A stretch of DNA of 64,000 nt from Bacteroidia bacterium (GCA_030429205.1 JAUICZ010000001.1:1354806-1418805), one strand, 5' to 3'; positions 24,981-35,500 are shown, counted from the first letter of the stretch. Numbers and translations are program-made. Notes: generated by a model not told the origin, from the letters alone.

Positions 24981-26012
24981 ATGAAACATCCCAAATTTAA
25001 ATACAGAGACGAAAATCGTGCTGTGCATACAATTATGTTACACCCGATAATTGAAAAAATAGGTTTTGTAGAACCAGATGAGGTATACAAGTCAGAACTA
25101 AGTTACTTAGGTGGTTGTATGCTACCTGTAATTACTGAAAATGGCATGTTGTTAACAAAGCCAGAATGCCTTATTGCTGCGTTGGACATGGAACTACATA
25201 GCATCGATGTAAGAGTAATTGAAGGTGCTAATGAACACGTGCTGTTGCGTTTAATTAACCTTGACAACAGACATATTTACAGAGGTAGCAAGAAAGCGCT
25301 TTATGAGGTAATCAAGCTGTTGCAAAACCATTTGTGGAATGATAAGCAAGGTCGCGCTTGGTATGATGAACTGCCGGGTAACAACATCAATGAAAAGATA
25401 GGTGCACTTGTTGGTTATAGTCCATCCACCATATCGAATATCAAGTTTATTGGTGATAAGAACATTACATACTTAGAGAAAGTTGATAACCCTGATAGCG
25501 ATATGAACTTAGCACAGGCTAAAGTACTTGCCGAGAAAGAGGAAAAACTCAATAAAAGGAAGCCGAATTACAGCGGTGTACTAATTGGTAGTACTGATGG
25601 AAATGCCGGTGGTGAAAGTAATCCTGGTTCTAACCCTGAAACAGAAGAGCCACAGGGAGGCAAAACTCCTGAAGTAGGCGGTAAACAAGGTGAGAAAACG
25701 CCTAAGAAGAGAAAAACGTGTAAAAAGCCAAGTGAGCCTAAGCTAATAGTAAAGGACAAACTATTATCTTTTAAGGTGGGGTTCGGAGACAGTGGCGAAT
25801 ATTCATTATCAGAGACTGAAGGCACACAATGCATGCAGCACAATGGTAAGCCTGTTGGTGATGTTATTATTCAAGAGGCAGATGAGAACAATATCGAAGA
25901 AGAGCTAAGGTTCATTATTCTTAACACGGAAGGAGACTGGTCATTTCATGTTACAGCAACAAGATTAACTAACATATTAAAACAAAAGGAGGTGGAAAGC
26001 AACAACGAATAA
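24981..26012 (+). CDS. ParB-like partition/regulatory protein
   Basis: A 343-residue protein. Residues ~10-90 resemble a ParB N-terminal domain (TIMLHPIIEKIGFVEP, then YLGGCMLPVITENGMLLTKPECLIAALDMELHSIDVRVIEG). Residues ~125-175 contain an HTH of ParB type (NINEKIGALVGYSPSTISNIKFIG). A Gly/Pro/Lys-rich linker follows (~205-255), then a small C-terminal domain. The classical catalytic-looking GxxR box of CTP-binding ParB is not clear, so it may not be a true CTP switch. Its 3' end holds a strong Shine-Dalgarno for the next gene, so it is coupled to the C5-methyltransferase. No ParA ATPase is visible nearby. Confidence 0.65.
   Translation: MKHPKFKYRDENRAVHTIMLHPIIEKIGFVEPDEVYKSELSYLGGCMLPVITENGMLLTKPECLIAALDMELHSIDVRVIEGANEHVLLRLINLDNRHIYRGSKKALYEVIKLLQNHLWNDKQGRAWYDELPGNNINEKIGALVGYSPSTISNIKFIGDKNITYLEKVDNPDSDMNLAQAKVLAEKEEKLNKRKPNYSGVLIGSTDGNAGGESNPGSNPETEEPQGGKTPEVGGKQGEKTPKKRKTCKKPSEPKLIVKDKLLSFKVGFGDSGEYSLSETEGTQCMQHNGKPVGDVIIQEADENNIEEELRFIILNTEGDWSFHVTATRLTNILKQKEVESNNE
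25985..26007 (+). promoter_or_regulatory. Strong ribosome binding site deciding the methyltransferase start (ACG)
   Basis: AAAGGAGGTGG at 25985-25995 is a near-perfect anti-16S match, which is unusual for Bacteroidota. In the methyltransferase frame there is no ATG, GTG or TTG between the upstream stop (25978) and motif I; the first GTG (26032) is already inside the conserved core. ACG at 26005 lies 12 nt after the AGGAGG core and would give a normal N-terminus. Confidence 0.5.
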
Positions 26013-26931
26013 ATTTTACACACAAATTTCAGTGTTCTCAGGTATTGGCGGAATGGAATTAGGAGGTCATAAGTATAATGCCAGGTCAATATACGCTTGT
26101 GATTTTCATAAAGCATCAAAGCAATTTTTCGCTAATAATTTTAAAGACACTGTTTTCGACCAATGCGATATGAGATTGGTCACAAGAAGGAGAATCAACA
26201 GGATGTTAAAAGCTGCAGGCAAAAAGCCTATAAGAAAGGGCGACCTTGATATTCTAACAGGCGGAAGTCCATGTGTTAAGCTTGCACCATGTAACACCAA
26301 AGACGCACGTCAGTTTGCACCCGAGAACTATCTGATGATTGAGTCGCTGATTAAGCTGATACAGGATTTAAAGCCTAAAATCGCATGGTTTGAAAATTCT
26401 GACAGACTGTTGAGCAAAGCAAACAGACAACTTTTGTTTGAATACACAACAAGAATGAAACACTTCTTACCGGACTATGAGTATCAGATAAAGGTTATGT
26501 ATGCACCACTATACGGGGGCTATCAGACAAGGAGTAGAGCAATGGTGGTATTAGTGCGTAAAGATGTCCTAAATGATAGAAATATATCATTCTTTCCAGT
26601 AGAGGAGCAAATTGACTTAACTAAACAAGGAGCTCATGTACTACTTCCGGACATAGCATCATTCTGGCACGGGCAGTTTGAAGAGGTATATAAACCGACT
26701 TTAGGTAAAATTTTCTGTACACTAACGGCAAGTGGAAGAGAATATGTTAAAGACCATGCTGGGAATAAGATGTTATTGGGTATTGAGAGAAAGAAGATTC
26801 TCACTGGCATGACAGGTTATGACTTTTCCGATATATGTATGACTCATCAGAATATGCTTCTCGGAAATATGGTTTTACCACAATTATCAGAACGCATGTT
26901 TAGACACTTTACAGAGGTAATATTAAAATGA
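26005..26931 (+). CDS. C5-cytosine DNA methyltransferase (orphan), probable ACG start
   Basis: A protein of about 308 residues. Motif I is Q-I-S-V-F-S-G-I-G-G-M-E-L-G; the catalytic Pro-Cys (Cys90 from ACG) is in LTGGSPCVKLAP. Motif VI is reduced to WFENSDR instead of ENV, and motif VIII is YQTRSRAMVVLVRK. The C-terminal MLLGNMVLPQLSERMF fits motif X (GN-x-V-x-P). The order I-IV-VI-VIII-X is that of Dcm-type 5-methylcytosine enzymes. The recognition domain between VIII and X is short (~100 residues). No restriction endonuclease is adjacent. A start at GTG 26032 would remove the residues before motif I, so I prefer ACG 26005; an error or mutation of ATG is an alternative. It is followed by a terminator. 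Confidence 0.82.
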   Translation, partial: TNKFYTQISVFSGIGGMELGGHKYNARSIYACDFHKASKQFFANNFKDTVFDQCDMRLVTRRRINRMLKAAGKKPIRKGDLDILTGGSPCVKLAPCNTKDARQFAPENYLMIESLIKLIQDLKPKIAWFENSDRLLSKANRQLLFEYTTRMKHFLPDYEYQIKVMYAPLYGGYQTRSRAMVVLVRKDVLNDRNISFFPVEEQIDLTKQGAHVLLPDIASFWHGQFEEVYKPTLGKIFCTLTASGREYVKDHAGNKMLLGIERKKILTGMTGYDFSDICMTHQNMLLGNMVLPQLSERMFRHFTEVILK

Positions 26932-26932
26932 T

Positions 26933-26960
26933 AAAAGCGGGGTATAAATACCCCGCTTTT
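26933..26960 (+). terminator. Rho-independent terminator after the C5-methyltransferase
   Basis: AAAAGCGGGGTA (26933-26944) and TACCCCGCTTTT (26949-26960) form a perfect 12-bp stem with a TAAA loop. The A/T ends make it usable on both strands. It closes the ParB-like/methyltransferase unit. Confidence 0.9.
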
Positions 26961-26994
26961 CATTGTTACGACTATTTAAATAATAAACAGGTGA

Positions 26995-27495
26995 ATGTCA
27001 AAGTTTATAGAGCAGATAATTACAGAAAGCAAGTATTTCGATAAGAACACACAGGAGTTAATTGACCTTATGGTAAATGGTATCGAAGAACCATATAATG
27101 AATATGAACTCTTTGGTTCTTCACATATTCCCACAACCGATGATGTTGTTCTTGATGCTCTTATTAAAGAACTAAACAAACTCGCCAGGTACAACGAGGA
27201 TTATGTGAACATAAGTGTTGATAAGAAGAAGTATGAACTTTTAGAGGAAGCGGCAAGGTGTCCAGTTATCGGCAAACAACAAGTTATGGTTGACCTGGGA
27301 TATTCTAAAGTAAAGGTCACAACGGAGTGTTTATATAAAGCAATTAGAAATCAAATATTACAGAGAGCGTTATTCCCTAATCAGTACGGCGATGGTTTGT
27401 TTGTTAGAGTTAACAAACAGCTGTTACATGACAATGCCGTAACTTATCAGGAAATGAATGAAATGGATTGGACAGATGAAGAATGGGAAGATTGA
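26995..27495 (+). CDS. Unrecognised 166-residue protein with acidic WTDEEWED tail
   Basis: A soluble, acidic protein. The N-terminal half is helical and Glu/Lys-rich. The middle (YELLEEAARCPVIGKQQVMVDLGYSKVKVTTECLYKAIRNQILQRAL) suggests a compact helical domain. The C-terminus is MNEMDWTDEEWED. The last ~50 bp of the gene recur in altered form at 42664-42713, where they would encode MNQTDWADEEWEG. It follows the terminator at 26960 and faces the metal cluster, with only 7 bp to the convergent CopB stop. Function unknown. Its 3' end may have served as an insertion target. Confidence 0.6.
   Translation: MSKFIEQIITESKYFDKNTQELIDLMVNGIEEPYNEYELFGSSHIPTTDDVVLDALIKELNKLARYNEDYVNISVDKKKYELLEEAARCPVIGKQQVMVDLGYSKVKVTTECLYKAIRNQILQRALFPNQYGDGLFVRVNKQLLHDNAVTYQEMNEMDWTDEEWED
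27440..27490 (+). repeat. Imperfect direct repeat flanking the copper block, left copy
   Basis: These 51 bp at the 3' end of the preceding gene align with 42664-42713. The last 18 bp (CAGATGAAGAATGGGAAG, 27473-27490) are identical, and the rest has roughly ten differences including one gap. The copies bracket a 15-kb block in which every gene is on the minus strand. Confidence 0.6.
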
Positions 27496-27502
27496 ACTCT
27501 TT

Positions 27503-29527
27503 TTATTCTAATTGCTTAATTCTTAGCAAACTGGCATTAATAGCGACCACCACAGTACTTACAGTCATGAGAATAGCACCTATGGCCGGGCTAAGAATAA
27601 TACCCCAATTATAAAGAACACCAGCTGCAATAGGCATAGCAATAATATTATAACCTGTAGCCCAAATTAAATTCTGTATCATCTTTTTGTATGTAGCTTT
27701 ACCAAACTTTATTAGACCTGTTACGTCTTTAGGGTTACTGTTTACCAGGACTATTCCTGCTGTCTCAGCAGCAATATCAGAACCAGAGCCTATTGCAATT
27801 CCTATATCTGCCTGAGCCAAAGCGGGTGCGTCATTTATACCGTCACCTGTCATTGCTACAAACTCTCCATTATTTTGAAGCGTTTTAATATGTTCTAACT
27901 TCTGATGTGGTAAAACCTCTGCGATGAAATTTTCCATACCCAGTTTGTCAGCAACGGCTTTCGCTACTTTACTATTATCTCCTGTAAGCAATAAACTCTT
28001 TATACCTTCTTTTTTTAATTGGCCAATTGCGTTGTATGATTCTTCCCTTATTTCATCTGCTAAGGCTATTGTTCCTATAAGTTCATTATTAATAAGAATA
28101 TAAACCTGTGTAGTAGCATCATCTTCTTGTTCAGGTATTTTGATGTTATTCTCTTTTAGGTACCCTGGACTAACTATATGTACCTCTTTCCCATTATGTT
28201 TTGCTGAAATGCCTTTCCCTGTGATTGCTTCAACTTCATTTACTTCAGGGATAGGCAGCTGTTTGTCTTTGGCCTTATTAACGACACCTACAGCAATAGG
28301 ATGTTCCGAACTGCTTTCTATTGCTGACGCAAGTGCTAACACTTCATCATCACTATAACTATCTATGTAAGATTTAAATCTGACAACTTTAAACTCACCA
28401 ATTGTCAGCGTTCCTGTTTTATCAAATACTACGGTAGTCACTTTTCTTGAATTCTCGAAAGAGGTTCTGTTTTTTATAAGTAACCCATTTTTGGCTGAAA
28501 TTGTTGTTGAACGTGCTACTACTAATGGTACTGCAAGACCAAGAGCATGAGGACAACAAATAATAATAACAGTCACCATTCTCTCCATTGAATAGGCAAG
28601 TTCATGCCCTGTTAAATACCATGCAAGAAAGGTAGTTATACCTGAAATAATAGCTATTATAGTTAGCCACTTTGCCGCAGTGTTTGCCATTAGCTGGGTC
28701 TTTGATTTACTTTTTTGAGCATCATTTACCAACTTAATTACCTGTGACAAATAAGAATCTTTTGCTCCATGAGAGACCTCAACCTTTATAGCTCCATTGC
28801 CATTAATGGAGCCAGCTATCACCTTGTCATCGACATCTTTTGAAATAGGTTTTGACTCACCTGTTAACATAGATTCATTGATATGGGAATTGCCATCTTT
28901 AATTATTCCATCAGCAGCTATCTTTTCACCAGGCTTTATCAAAATTATATCACCAGGCTGTAAACTATTAGTTTTTACTTCTACTGTAGTATCTCCTTTT
29001 ACTAAATGTGCTTCAGAAGGCATAAGTTTGACAAGCAATTCTAATTCCTTTGATGCTCCTGCTACAGATTTCATCTCTATCCAGTGTCCTAATAACATAA
29101 TCAGAATCAACGTTGCCAACTCCCAGAAGAAGTCTGAACCTTCAAGTCCGAACACAGTAGCACTACTATATATGAACGCTACTGAAATAGCAAAACCTAT
29201 GAGGGTCATCATTCCAGGATTTTTATCATTTAGTTCACTGACAAGCCCAGATAGGAATGGCCATCCTCCATATACAAATATGATAGTGGACAGAATAAAT
29301 AATAAATATTTACTGCCTGTAAAAGACCATTCAACACCTATCCAGTGCTGTATCATAGGAGATAGTAATATCGTAGGTATGGTCAGTACTAAAATGACAT
29401 AAAATCGCTTTCTAAAATCAGCAATCATGGCATTATGATTATGCTCGTGGTGTCCATGTCTATTATCGCGATGACCGCTATTATTACTTTTGTTATGTTG
29501 ATGGTGTCCGTGATGGTTGTGTTCCAT
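27503..29527 (-). CDS. copB: CopB-type copper-translocating P-type ATPase
   Basis: A 674-residue inner-membrane ATPase. The cytoplasmic N-terminus is very His-rich (about 14 His in the first 34 residues) and replaces an HMA domain. The transmembrane metal motif is Cys325-Pro-His327 (CCPHALGLAVP), the CPH signature of P1B-3 pumps. The phosphorylated Asp369 lies in DKTGTLT, with TGES in the actuator domain and GDGINDAPAL in the hinge. CPH-type pumps export Cu+, Cu2+ or Ag+ to the periplasm. It is the last gene of the cus-like operon (17 bp after the adaptor gene), so it feeds metal to the RND pump encoded upstream. Confidence 0.9.
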   Translation of the reverse strand: MEHNHHGHHQHNKSNNSGHRDNRHGHHEHNHNAMIADFRKRFYVILVLTIPTILLSPMIQHWIGVEWSFTGSKYLLFILSTIIFVYGGWPFLSGLVSELNDKNPGMMTLIGFAISVAFIYSSATVFGLEGSDFFWELATLILIMLLGHWIEMKSVAGASKELELLVKLMPSEAHLVKGDTTVEVKTNSLQPGDIILIKPGEKIAADGIIKDGNSHINESMLTGESKPISKDVDDKVIAGSINGNGAIKVEVSHGAKDSYLSQVIKLVNDAQKSKSKTQLMANTAAKWLTIIAIISGITTFLAWYLTGHELAYSMERMVTVIIICCPHALGLAVPLVVARSTTISAKNGLLIKNRTSFENSRKVTTVVFDKTGTLTIGEFKVVRFKSYIDSYSDDEVLALASAIESSSEHPIAVGVVNKAKDKQLPIPEVNEVEAITGKGISAKHNGKEVHIVSPGYLKENNIKIPEQEDDATTQVYILINNELIGTIALADEIREESYNAIGQLKKEGIKSLLLTGDNSKVAKAVADKLGMENFIAEVLPHQKLEHIKTLQNNGEFVAMTGDGINDAPALAQADIGIAIGSGSDIAAETAGIVLVNSNPKDVTGLIKFGKATYKKMIQNLIWATGYNIIAMPIAAGVLYNWGIILSPAIGAILMTVSTVVVAINASLLRIKQLE

Positions 29528-29544
29528 AAACAGTTCTTTTAGTT

Positions 29545-31305
29545 TTATTTAATCGTATCTATTAAGGAGCCGCATGTAAGCATACTTGCACCGTAATAGG
29601 GGTTTTTTACTTCTTCTTCAAAACTTAGCCAATCTGCGCCGTTGTTTTTATCTGCCATAGGGCATCGGAAGACAAAGATGCCTCTCTTGTGTGGTGAGAA
29701 ATATCTCGCAAGGATTATAAAATGAGCAGATAATGGCTTCATTGAATTTCTTACCTGACCTATATTTTCAGCCTCCTGTATTTGCGAGAGAATACTAAGT
29801 ATATGACTATTATGTTGCATCCATACTTTATGCTCTTGCCCTGTGAATTTGGACATTTCTGTTTGTTTGATTTGCGTATATAGACCATTTGCGAATTGCT
29901 TGCTTTTATCAAATTGGTCATTTACAAGAGCGTCTTTTAATAATACATATTGCTGTATTAGTTGATAAATAGCCATGCGCTCTGAATTACTTACATTTTT
30001 AGGGTCGTTATTTTCTTTGATTTTATTCCCCATGTTTCCATGGTCATGTCCTGTTGTTGTGACTATTCCCTCAGGGTTCATCATGCTTGGCTTTCCGGCT
30101 AATTGAGCAGCTGCATCTACACTAAACGTACCATTTGTGACTATTGTTTCTCCTTCTTTAAGACCACTCTTTACCACATAGCTATCTCCCAATACAGGCC
30201 CTAATATTACCTCACGCATCATAAAATTATATCCGCTACCTGATGAAGACATTTTTACATATACTATTGACCTTTCTCCAGTCCACATAACAGCTGACTT
30301 AGGAATTACTAATGCCTCATTTTGATTTTTTAGTGATGTTTTAATTAACCCTGTTGCAAACATTTCAGGCTTTAATTTATTTTCATGATTTGAGATTTGG
30401 ACTCGTGCACTCGCCACTCGTCTGTCGGGGTCTATAACAGGGTCTATAAAGTCGATTTTACCATGGAAGGTATGACCGGGCAAAGATTGCACGCTAAAGT
30501 TTACCATGTCGCCTTTGTTTATCCATTCAAGGTCTTGTTCATAAATATCAAACATAACCCAAATCGTATTCAGGTTAGCTACTTCAAATAATGCTTGTCC
30601 TCTTTGGACATAATCACCAGTATTAACTCTCTTATTCAATACAATACCAGATACATCGGCTATCACAGGGAAGCGGTCTTGTAATTTCCCTGTGTTTATT
30701 ATATTGTCTATTTGCTTATCACTTAGCTTCCAGTTTCTTAGCTTCTCTCTTGCAGCATTATAAAGTTCAGGTTGTGTTTTTTTTATTTTGTATGCTTCTA
30801 AGAGTTCATCTTGAGCCGTTACTAAGTCTGGAGAATATATATATGCTACCGTTTGGCCAGAGGCTATATACTCACCTGTAAAATCAACTAACAGTCTTTC
30901 TAACCTTCCCGAGATATGTGATACTTGTGATGAAATCTTTCTTTCGTCTGGTTTAACTTTCCCGTTCATCCTTATCTCCTTTATTGGCTTTTGTGTTTTT
31001 ACCAGAGTCGTTTGTAGGTTTGCTAACTGCATTGCAGTAGGCGTCATATGAACTTCTGTTGGGCCTATATCGCCACTATTAGCATTTAAAGGCACGAGTT
31101 CCATTCCACATATAGGACATAATCCAGGTTCTGTCTTCCGTATTTGAGGGTGCATCGTACATGTCCATATATTCTGTTCTGCTTGCTCTTCATTAGCATG
31201 TAGTATTGGCTCGTCACTGCCACTAAAGAAAATTGCTCCTATCAGTACTCCTAACGCAAGTGTCCCTAAAGCGATATATATAGTTGTTTTATATGATTTT
31301 TTCAT
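29545..31305 (-). CDS. cusB: CusB-like RND periplasmic adaptor with heavy-metal-binding and DUF3347 domains
   Basis: A 586-residue membrane-fusion protein with an N-terminal membrane anchor (~8-28). A metal-binding domain follows with Cys49-T-M-H-P and C63-P-I-C66-G-M (HMBD type). The adaptor hairpin and barrel occupy ~100-410 (RLLVDFTGEYIASGQTVAYIYSPDLVTAQDEL). The C-terminal ~150 residues are a DUF3347 domain ending CPM...NPYYGASMLTCG. This domain is also encoded alone at 36374. It joins the CusA-like permease to TolC in the periplasm, and the extra Cys/Met/His sites suggest direct copper or silver hand-over. It lies 2 bp after the TolC gene in the operon. Confidence 0.92.
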   Translation of the reverse strand: MKKSYKTTIYIALGTLALGVLIGAIFFSGSDEPILHANEEQAEQNIWTCTMHPQIRKTEPGLCPICGMELVPLNANSGDIGPTEVHMTPTAMQLANLQTTLVKTQKPIKEIRMNGKVKPDERKISSQVSHISGRLERLLVDFTGEYIASGQTVAYIYSPDLVTAQDELLEAYKIKKTQPELYNAAREKLRNWKLSDKQIDNIINTGKLQDRFPVIADVSGIVLNKRVNTGDYVQRGQALFEVANLNTIWVMFDIYEQDLEWINKGDMVNFSVQSLPGHTFHGKIDFIDPVIDPDRRVASARVQISNHENKLKPEMFATGLIKTSLKNQNEALVIPKSAVMWTGERSIVYVKMSSSGSGYNFMMREVILGPVLGDSYVVKSGLKEGETIVTNGTFSVDAAAQLAGKPSMMNPEGIVTTTGHDHGNMGNKIKENNDPKNVSNSERMAIYQLIQQYVLLKDALVNDQFDKSKQFANGLYTQIKQTEMSKFTGQEHKVWMQHNSHILSILSQIQEAENIGQVRNSMKPLSAHFIILARYFSPHKRGIFVFRCPMADKNNGADWLSFEEEVKNPYYGASMLTCGSLIDTIK

Positions 31306-31307
31306 TT

Positions 31308-32546
31308 TTACTCGGATTTCGATGTTATGTAGTCGAGTTGAGCTAATGCTTTATAATACTCATGCACAGCGTTAACTTTAGCAATGTTATATTTCAATAA
31401 TTGCTGTTGCATGCGCAATATTTCTTCATAGTCTTTGCCTGAATTACTATACTCATTGAGTAGGAGGTCAATAATCTGTTTTGTTTTTGTAACCTGTTGT
31501 TCGTACAGTAATATTAACTTGTAAGCTTTATTTAGCTGATACTCTGTATTTGCATATCTGCTAAGTAGTTCATTTGTGAAAGCTTGTTTTTTAGCTGATA
31601 TAGCATCTTGTGTATATTGTGCCTCCTTTATTGCGGACCTATATTTACGCCTGAATATTGGTAAGCTCATACTTACCATAGGCATAAGTACATCATTGCC
31701 ATTATCAGTGATAGATACATCATTACGTTGACCAACTATTACATAGTCTAATCCCACTCCAAAATTTGGCAATCCTTGTTTTCGTGCTAATCTTTCTTCG
31801 GCCTCAGCGGATTTTAGGCGAAGGTCAAGTGCTTGAAGGATTGGGCTTGATTGTAGTATGCTATCTCTACGATAATTTACTTTAATAATCGGTTCAGGTA
31901 AAGACTCTATATTAATAGCAAGTGTAGTGTCTGAACGATTAAGAATTAAGTTAAACTGAATAATCAACGGTTTTTGCTCTTCTTTTAATAATTCTATTTC
32001 TGTGATTGCTATGTCTATCATAACATCAGCACGAAGAGCATCAGATAAATTCCCTTTACCATTCTTAAAAGCTGTTGTAGCTAACCTTTTATAAGTTTTT
32101 AGTATCTCAATGTTCTCTTCCTGTAGTGTTAGAATTTGCTTGTTTTCATACAAGGAATACCATGCTTTTTTGACTTCATAGTATACATCATTACGAACAT
32201 CCAAAAACTCTTGATATTTAGCCTCAGCTTGCAAGGACAAAACATCCTTGTTAGCGGCTAATGTCCCAAACCAAGGGAACATTTGAGAAAGGCTGATTTT
32301 TGCTCTTTGTGGCCCAACCCTGGTTTCAACAGGCATTATAAAATATCCAAATGAAAGAGTAGGGTCTGGTAATGCATTTGCCCGAGCAGCCCGTTGTAAT
32401 GCAACTTCGAACTCCGCATACTTAGCTTTAACCTTAGGGTTATTCGCAACTGCTTCCTGAAGGTATTTTCCAGGTATTTGTGCTTTTATATCTAAGTGCG
32501 ACCCTGTTAAAAACAGTAGAAAAACACTATATAAATACCACTTCAT
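31308..32546 (-). CDS. cusC: TolC-family outer membrane efflux channel (CusC-like)
   Basis: A 412-residue protein with a signal peptide (~1-22) and two outer-membrane-efflux repeats, each with long helices (YQEFLDVRNDVYYEVKKAWYSLYENKQILTLQEENIEIL; then SKTKQIIDLLLNEYSNSGKDYEEILRMQQQLLKY). There is no lipobox, unlike E. coli CusC. Its start codon overlaps the last base of the CusA stop (TAATG), so translation is coupled. It provides the outer-membrane exit for the copper/silver pump. Confidence 0.9.
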   Translation of the reverse strand: MKWYLYSVFLLFLTGSHLDIKAQIPGKYLQEAVANNPKVKAKYAEFEVALQRAARANALPDPTLSFGYFIMPVETRVGPQRAKISLSQMFPWFGTLAANKDVLSLQAEAKYQEFLDVRNDVYYEVKKAWYSLYENKQILTLQEENIEILKTYKRLATTAFKNGKGNLSDALRADVMIDIAITEIELLKEEQKPLIIQFNLILNRSDTTLAINIESLPEPIIKVNYRRDSILQSSPILQALDLRLKSAEAEERLARKQGLPNFGVGLDYVIVGQRNDVSITDNGNDVLMPMVSMSLPIFRRKYRSAIKEAQYTQDAISAKKQAFTNELLSRYANTEYQLNKAYKLILLYEQQVTKTKQIIDLLLNEYSNSGKDYEEILRMQQQLLKYNIAKVNAVHEYYKALAQLDYITSKSE

Positions 32547-35500
32547 TAGGACTCTTTTTTAAGTTTATACTCTTCCCTGTAGCTATATAATACAGGCACA
32601 ATAAAATAACTGACACAAGCAACAATCATCCCTCCAAATGCAGGTATAGCCATAGGTACCATGATGTCAGAGCCACGACCAGTTGATGTTAGTACAGGTA
32701 ATAGTGCTATTATGGTAGTAGCAGAGGTCATAATAGCAGGTTTTATTCTCCTTAAACCAGCCTTTGTTACTGCTGCCCTTATTTCTGTTACTGTATTTGT
32801 TTTATTATTTCTGAAGCTTTGGTCAAGATAAGTACCCATTAGAACACCGTCGTCTGTTGCTATACCAAAGAGTGCAATAAAACCTACCCATACTGCTACA
32901 CTTAAATTCACAGTATGCATTTGGAATAAGTCCCGCATATTAGTTCCCAAAAAAGAAAAATCAACAAACCAGTTTTGACCATACAACCACAACATTAGAA
33001 ATGCACCACTGAAAGCCATAGCTATTCCTGTAAATATCATCAGGGATGTGCTTACAGAACGGAATTGGAAATAAAGTATCAGAAATATAATCAGCAATAC
33101 AAGAGGGACAATAACGGATAGCCTTTTTTCAGCACGTACCTGATTTTCATAGCTGCCCGAGAATTTATAGTTAACACCAGCAGGTACCACCAACTCCCCA
33201 TTGTCTATTTTCTGTTGTATCATTTTTTGTGCATCTTCTACAACATTCACTTCTGCTTGACCGTCTTTTTTATCAAAAAGTACATAGCCGGTAAGAAAAG
33301 TCTCTTCACTCTTGATTACTTGTGGGCCTTTTACATACTTTATTTGCACTAAGTCTCCTAAAGGTATTTGCACACCTATCGGCGTAGGTATTAATATCTG
33401 TGATAAACTTTCAGGGTCATCCCTTAATTCACGAGGGTAGCGAACTCGAACAGGGTAACGTTCCCTTCCTTCGACTGTTGAAGTTATTTGCATTCCTCCA
33501 ATGGCGGTCTCAATAGAACGCTGTACTTCTTCTACACTTAATCCGTAACGAGCAATTGCATTTCTGTCAATGTCTAAATGTAAATATGGTTTTCCAACTA
33601 TACGGTCTGCAAATACTGCTTGTGTCTTTACAGTAGGGACTTGCTTTAGTATATCTTCCAATTTCAAACCGAAATTTTCAATAGTATTTAAGTCAGGCCC
33701 ATACACTTTAATTCCCATAGGCGCACGCATACCAGTTTGCAACATTACCAGCCTTGTCTCAATGGGTTGGAGCTTCGGTGCGGAGGTCATTCCTGGAATA
33801 TTACTCACCTTTACTATCTCGTTCCATATGTCATCAGGAGATTTAATATGACTACGCCAGTTCCTAAAATATTGCCCGCCATTGTCTTCAATGAGCATAG
33901 GTTGCTTAACTCCATACTTAATAGCATCTTCATTACTAAGGGTATCTCCATTAGTTAACACAAATCTACCATCATCGTCAATTAGGTACCTTACACGGTG
34001 CCCTTTAGTATTGACCATATATTCAGGCTTATAGTTAATGATATTTTCGTACATCGAGATTGGTGCGGGGTCTAACGCTGACTCTGCTCGTCCCATCTTC
34101 CCTACAACCTGGTCTATCTCTGGGATATTCGCTACTAACATATCCAATTGCTGAACTACCTGTTTATTCTGCTCAATTCCTGCATGAGGCATTGATGTAG
34201 GCATTAACAGAAAACTACCTTCATCCAGAGAGGGCATAAACTCTTTACCTATTCCCGGGAATGCATGAGATAGGCCTGACCAGACTTTAGTAGTTCTTAT
34301 GTTCAAGTTTACAGCATCAAACCCTTTAGCCACGAATCCAAATGTAGTATTGAACCCTATCCAGATATTAAGTGCCAAAAACATTACTACTGCAGGTATC
34401 ATCAAGAACTTCCGTTTATTGTTCAGGCACCAGTTTAAGATACGTTCATAATATCGCTCCAGTAAGTAGAAGAACAACAGTATTATAAATACAATAACAG
34501 CAACGAATATATAATTGTAGAATAGAGATTCCCCTGCTCCTAACGGCATCCAGTATCGGGCCAGTATCCATGTTACTGATATAATAGTAATGATGATAGA
34601 AAGGTTTTTGGTCAAGAAATTATTGTATGTAGTGTATTCCGTCACAAACCAACCAATACCAAAAGCCATAAGTGTTAACCCTGCCCATGCATTTATGAAA
34701 ATAAGCGATACAAGCCCTGTTACAATTAAAGCTATGTTGAGTGCTTTACCACGCCTATTTTTATTGATTTTAATTCCAAATAACCAGTGTGCTACCGAGG
34801 GTAATATTAATAGGGCAACAACCAAAGAGGCTAATAACGCAAAGGTCTTTGTAAAAGCCAAAGGCCGAAATAGTTTGCCTTCAGCACCTTGCATAGTAAA
34901 TACAGGTATGAAACTTACAATAGTTGTAGTGACCGCTGTGACTATTGCACTACTTACTTCCGCAGATGCATTATAGACAGTATCAATCAACTTTTGTCCT
35001 GTAGGAGATTCTTTGATATGTTTTATTACATTTTCAGACAATACGATACCTAAATCTACCATCGTACCAATTGCAATAGCTATACCTGATAAGGCAACAA
35101 TATTAGCATCCACACCAAAATACCTCATTGCTATGAATACCATTAATACAGCTATTGGCAATAAGCTGGATATTATGATTGAAGCTCTCAAGTTTAACAC
35201 CATTATTACAACTACGAGAATGGTAATCAGTAGTTCAAGTGATAAAGCTTCTTCCAGTGTACCTAAAGTTTCATAAATCAATTGGGTACGGTCATAAAAG
35301 GGAACTATAGTTAATTGGCTTTCACGTCCATCGGCGAGTTTCTTCTTAGGTAACCCAGGGGCGATTTCCTTTATTTTTTCTTTTACATTATTGATTACCT
35401 CTAAAGGGTTTGCTCCGTAACGCGTAACCACAACACCGCCAACTACTTCAGCACCTTCTTTGTCGAGTAAACCTCTACGAGTGGCAGGGCCTATAGTCAC

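Noticed and set aside
24981-26012. Full ParABS partition system
   Set aside because: No ParA-type ATPase is seen on either side and the ParB signature motifs are incomplete, so only a ParB-like label is given.
28797-29402. 201-residue open frame on the plus strand
   Set aside because: It lies wholly antisense to the CopB-type ATPase, whose motifs are intact; its composition is that of a complementary-strand shadow.
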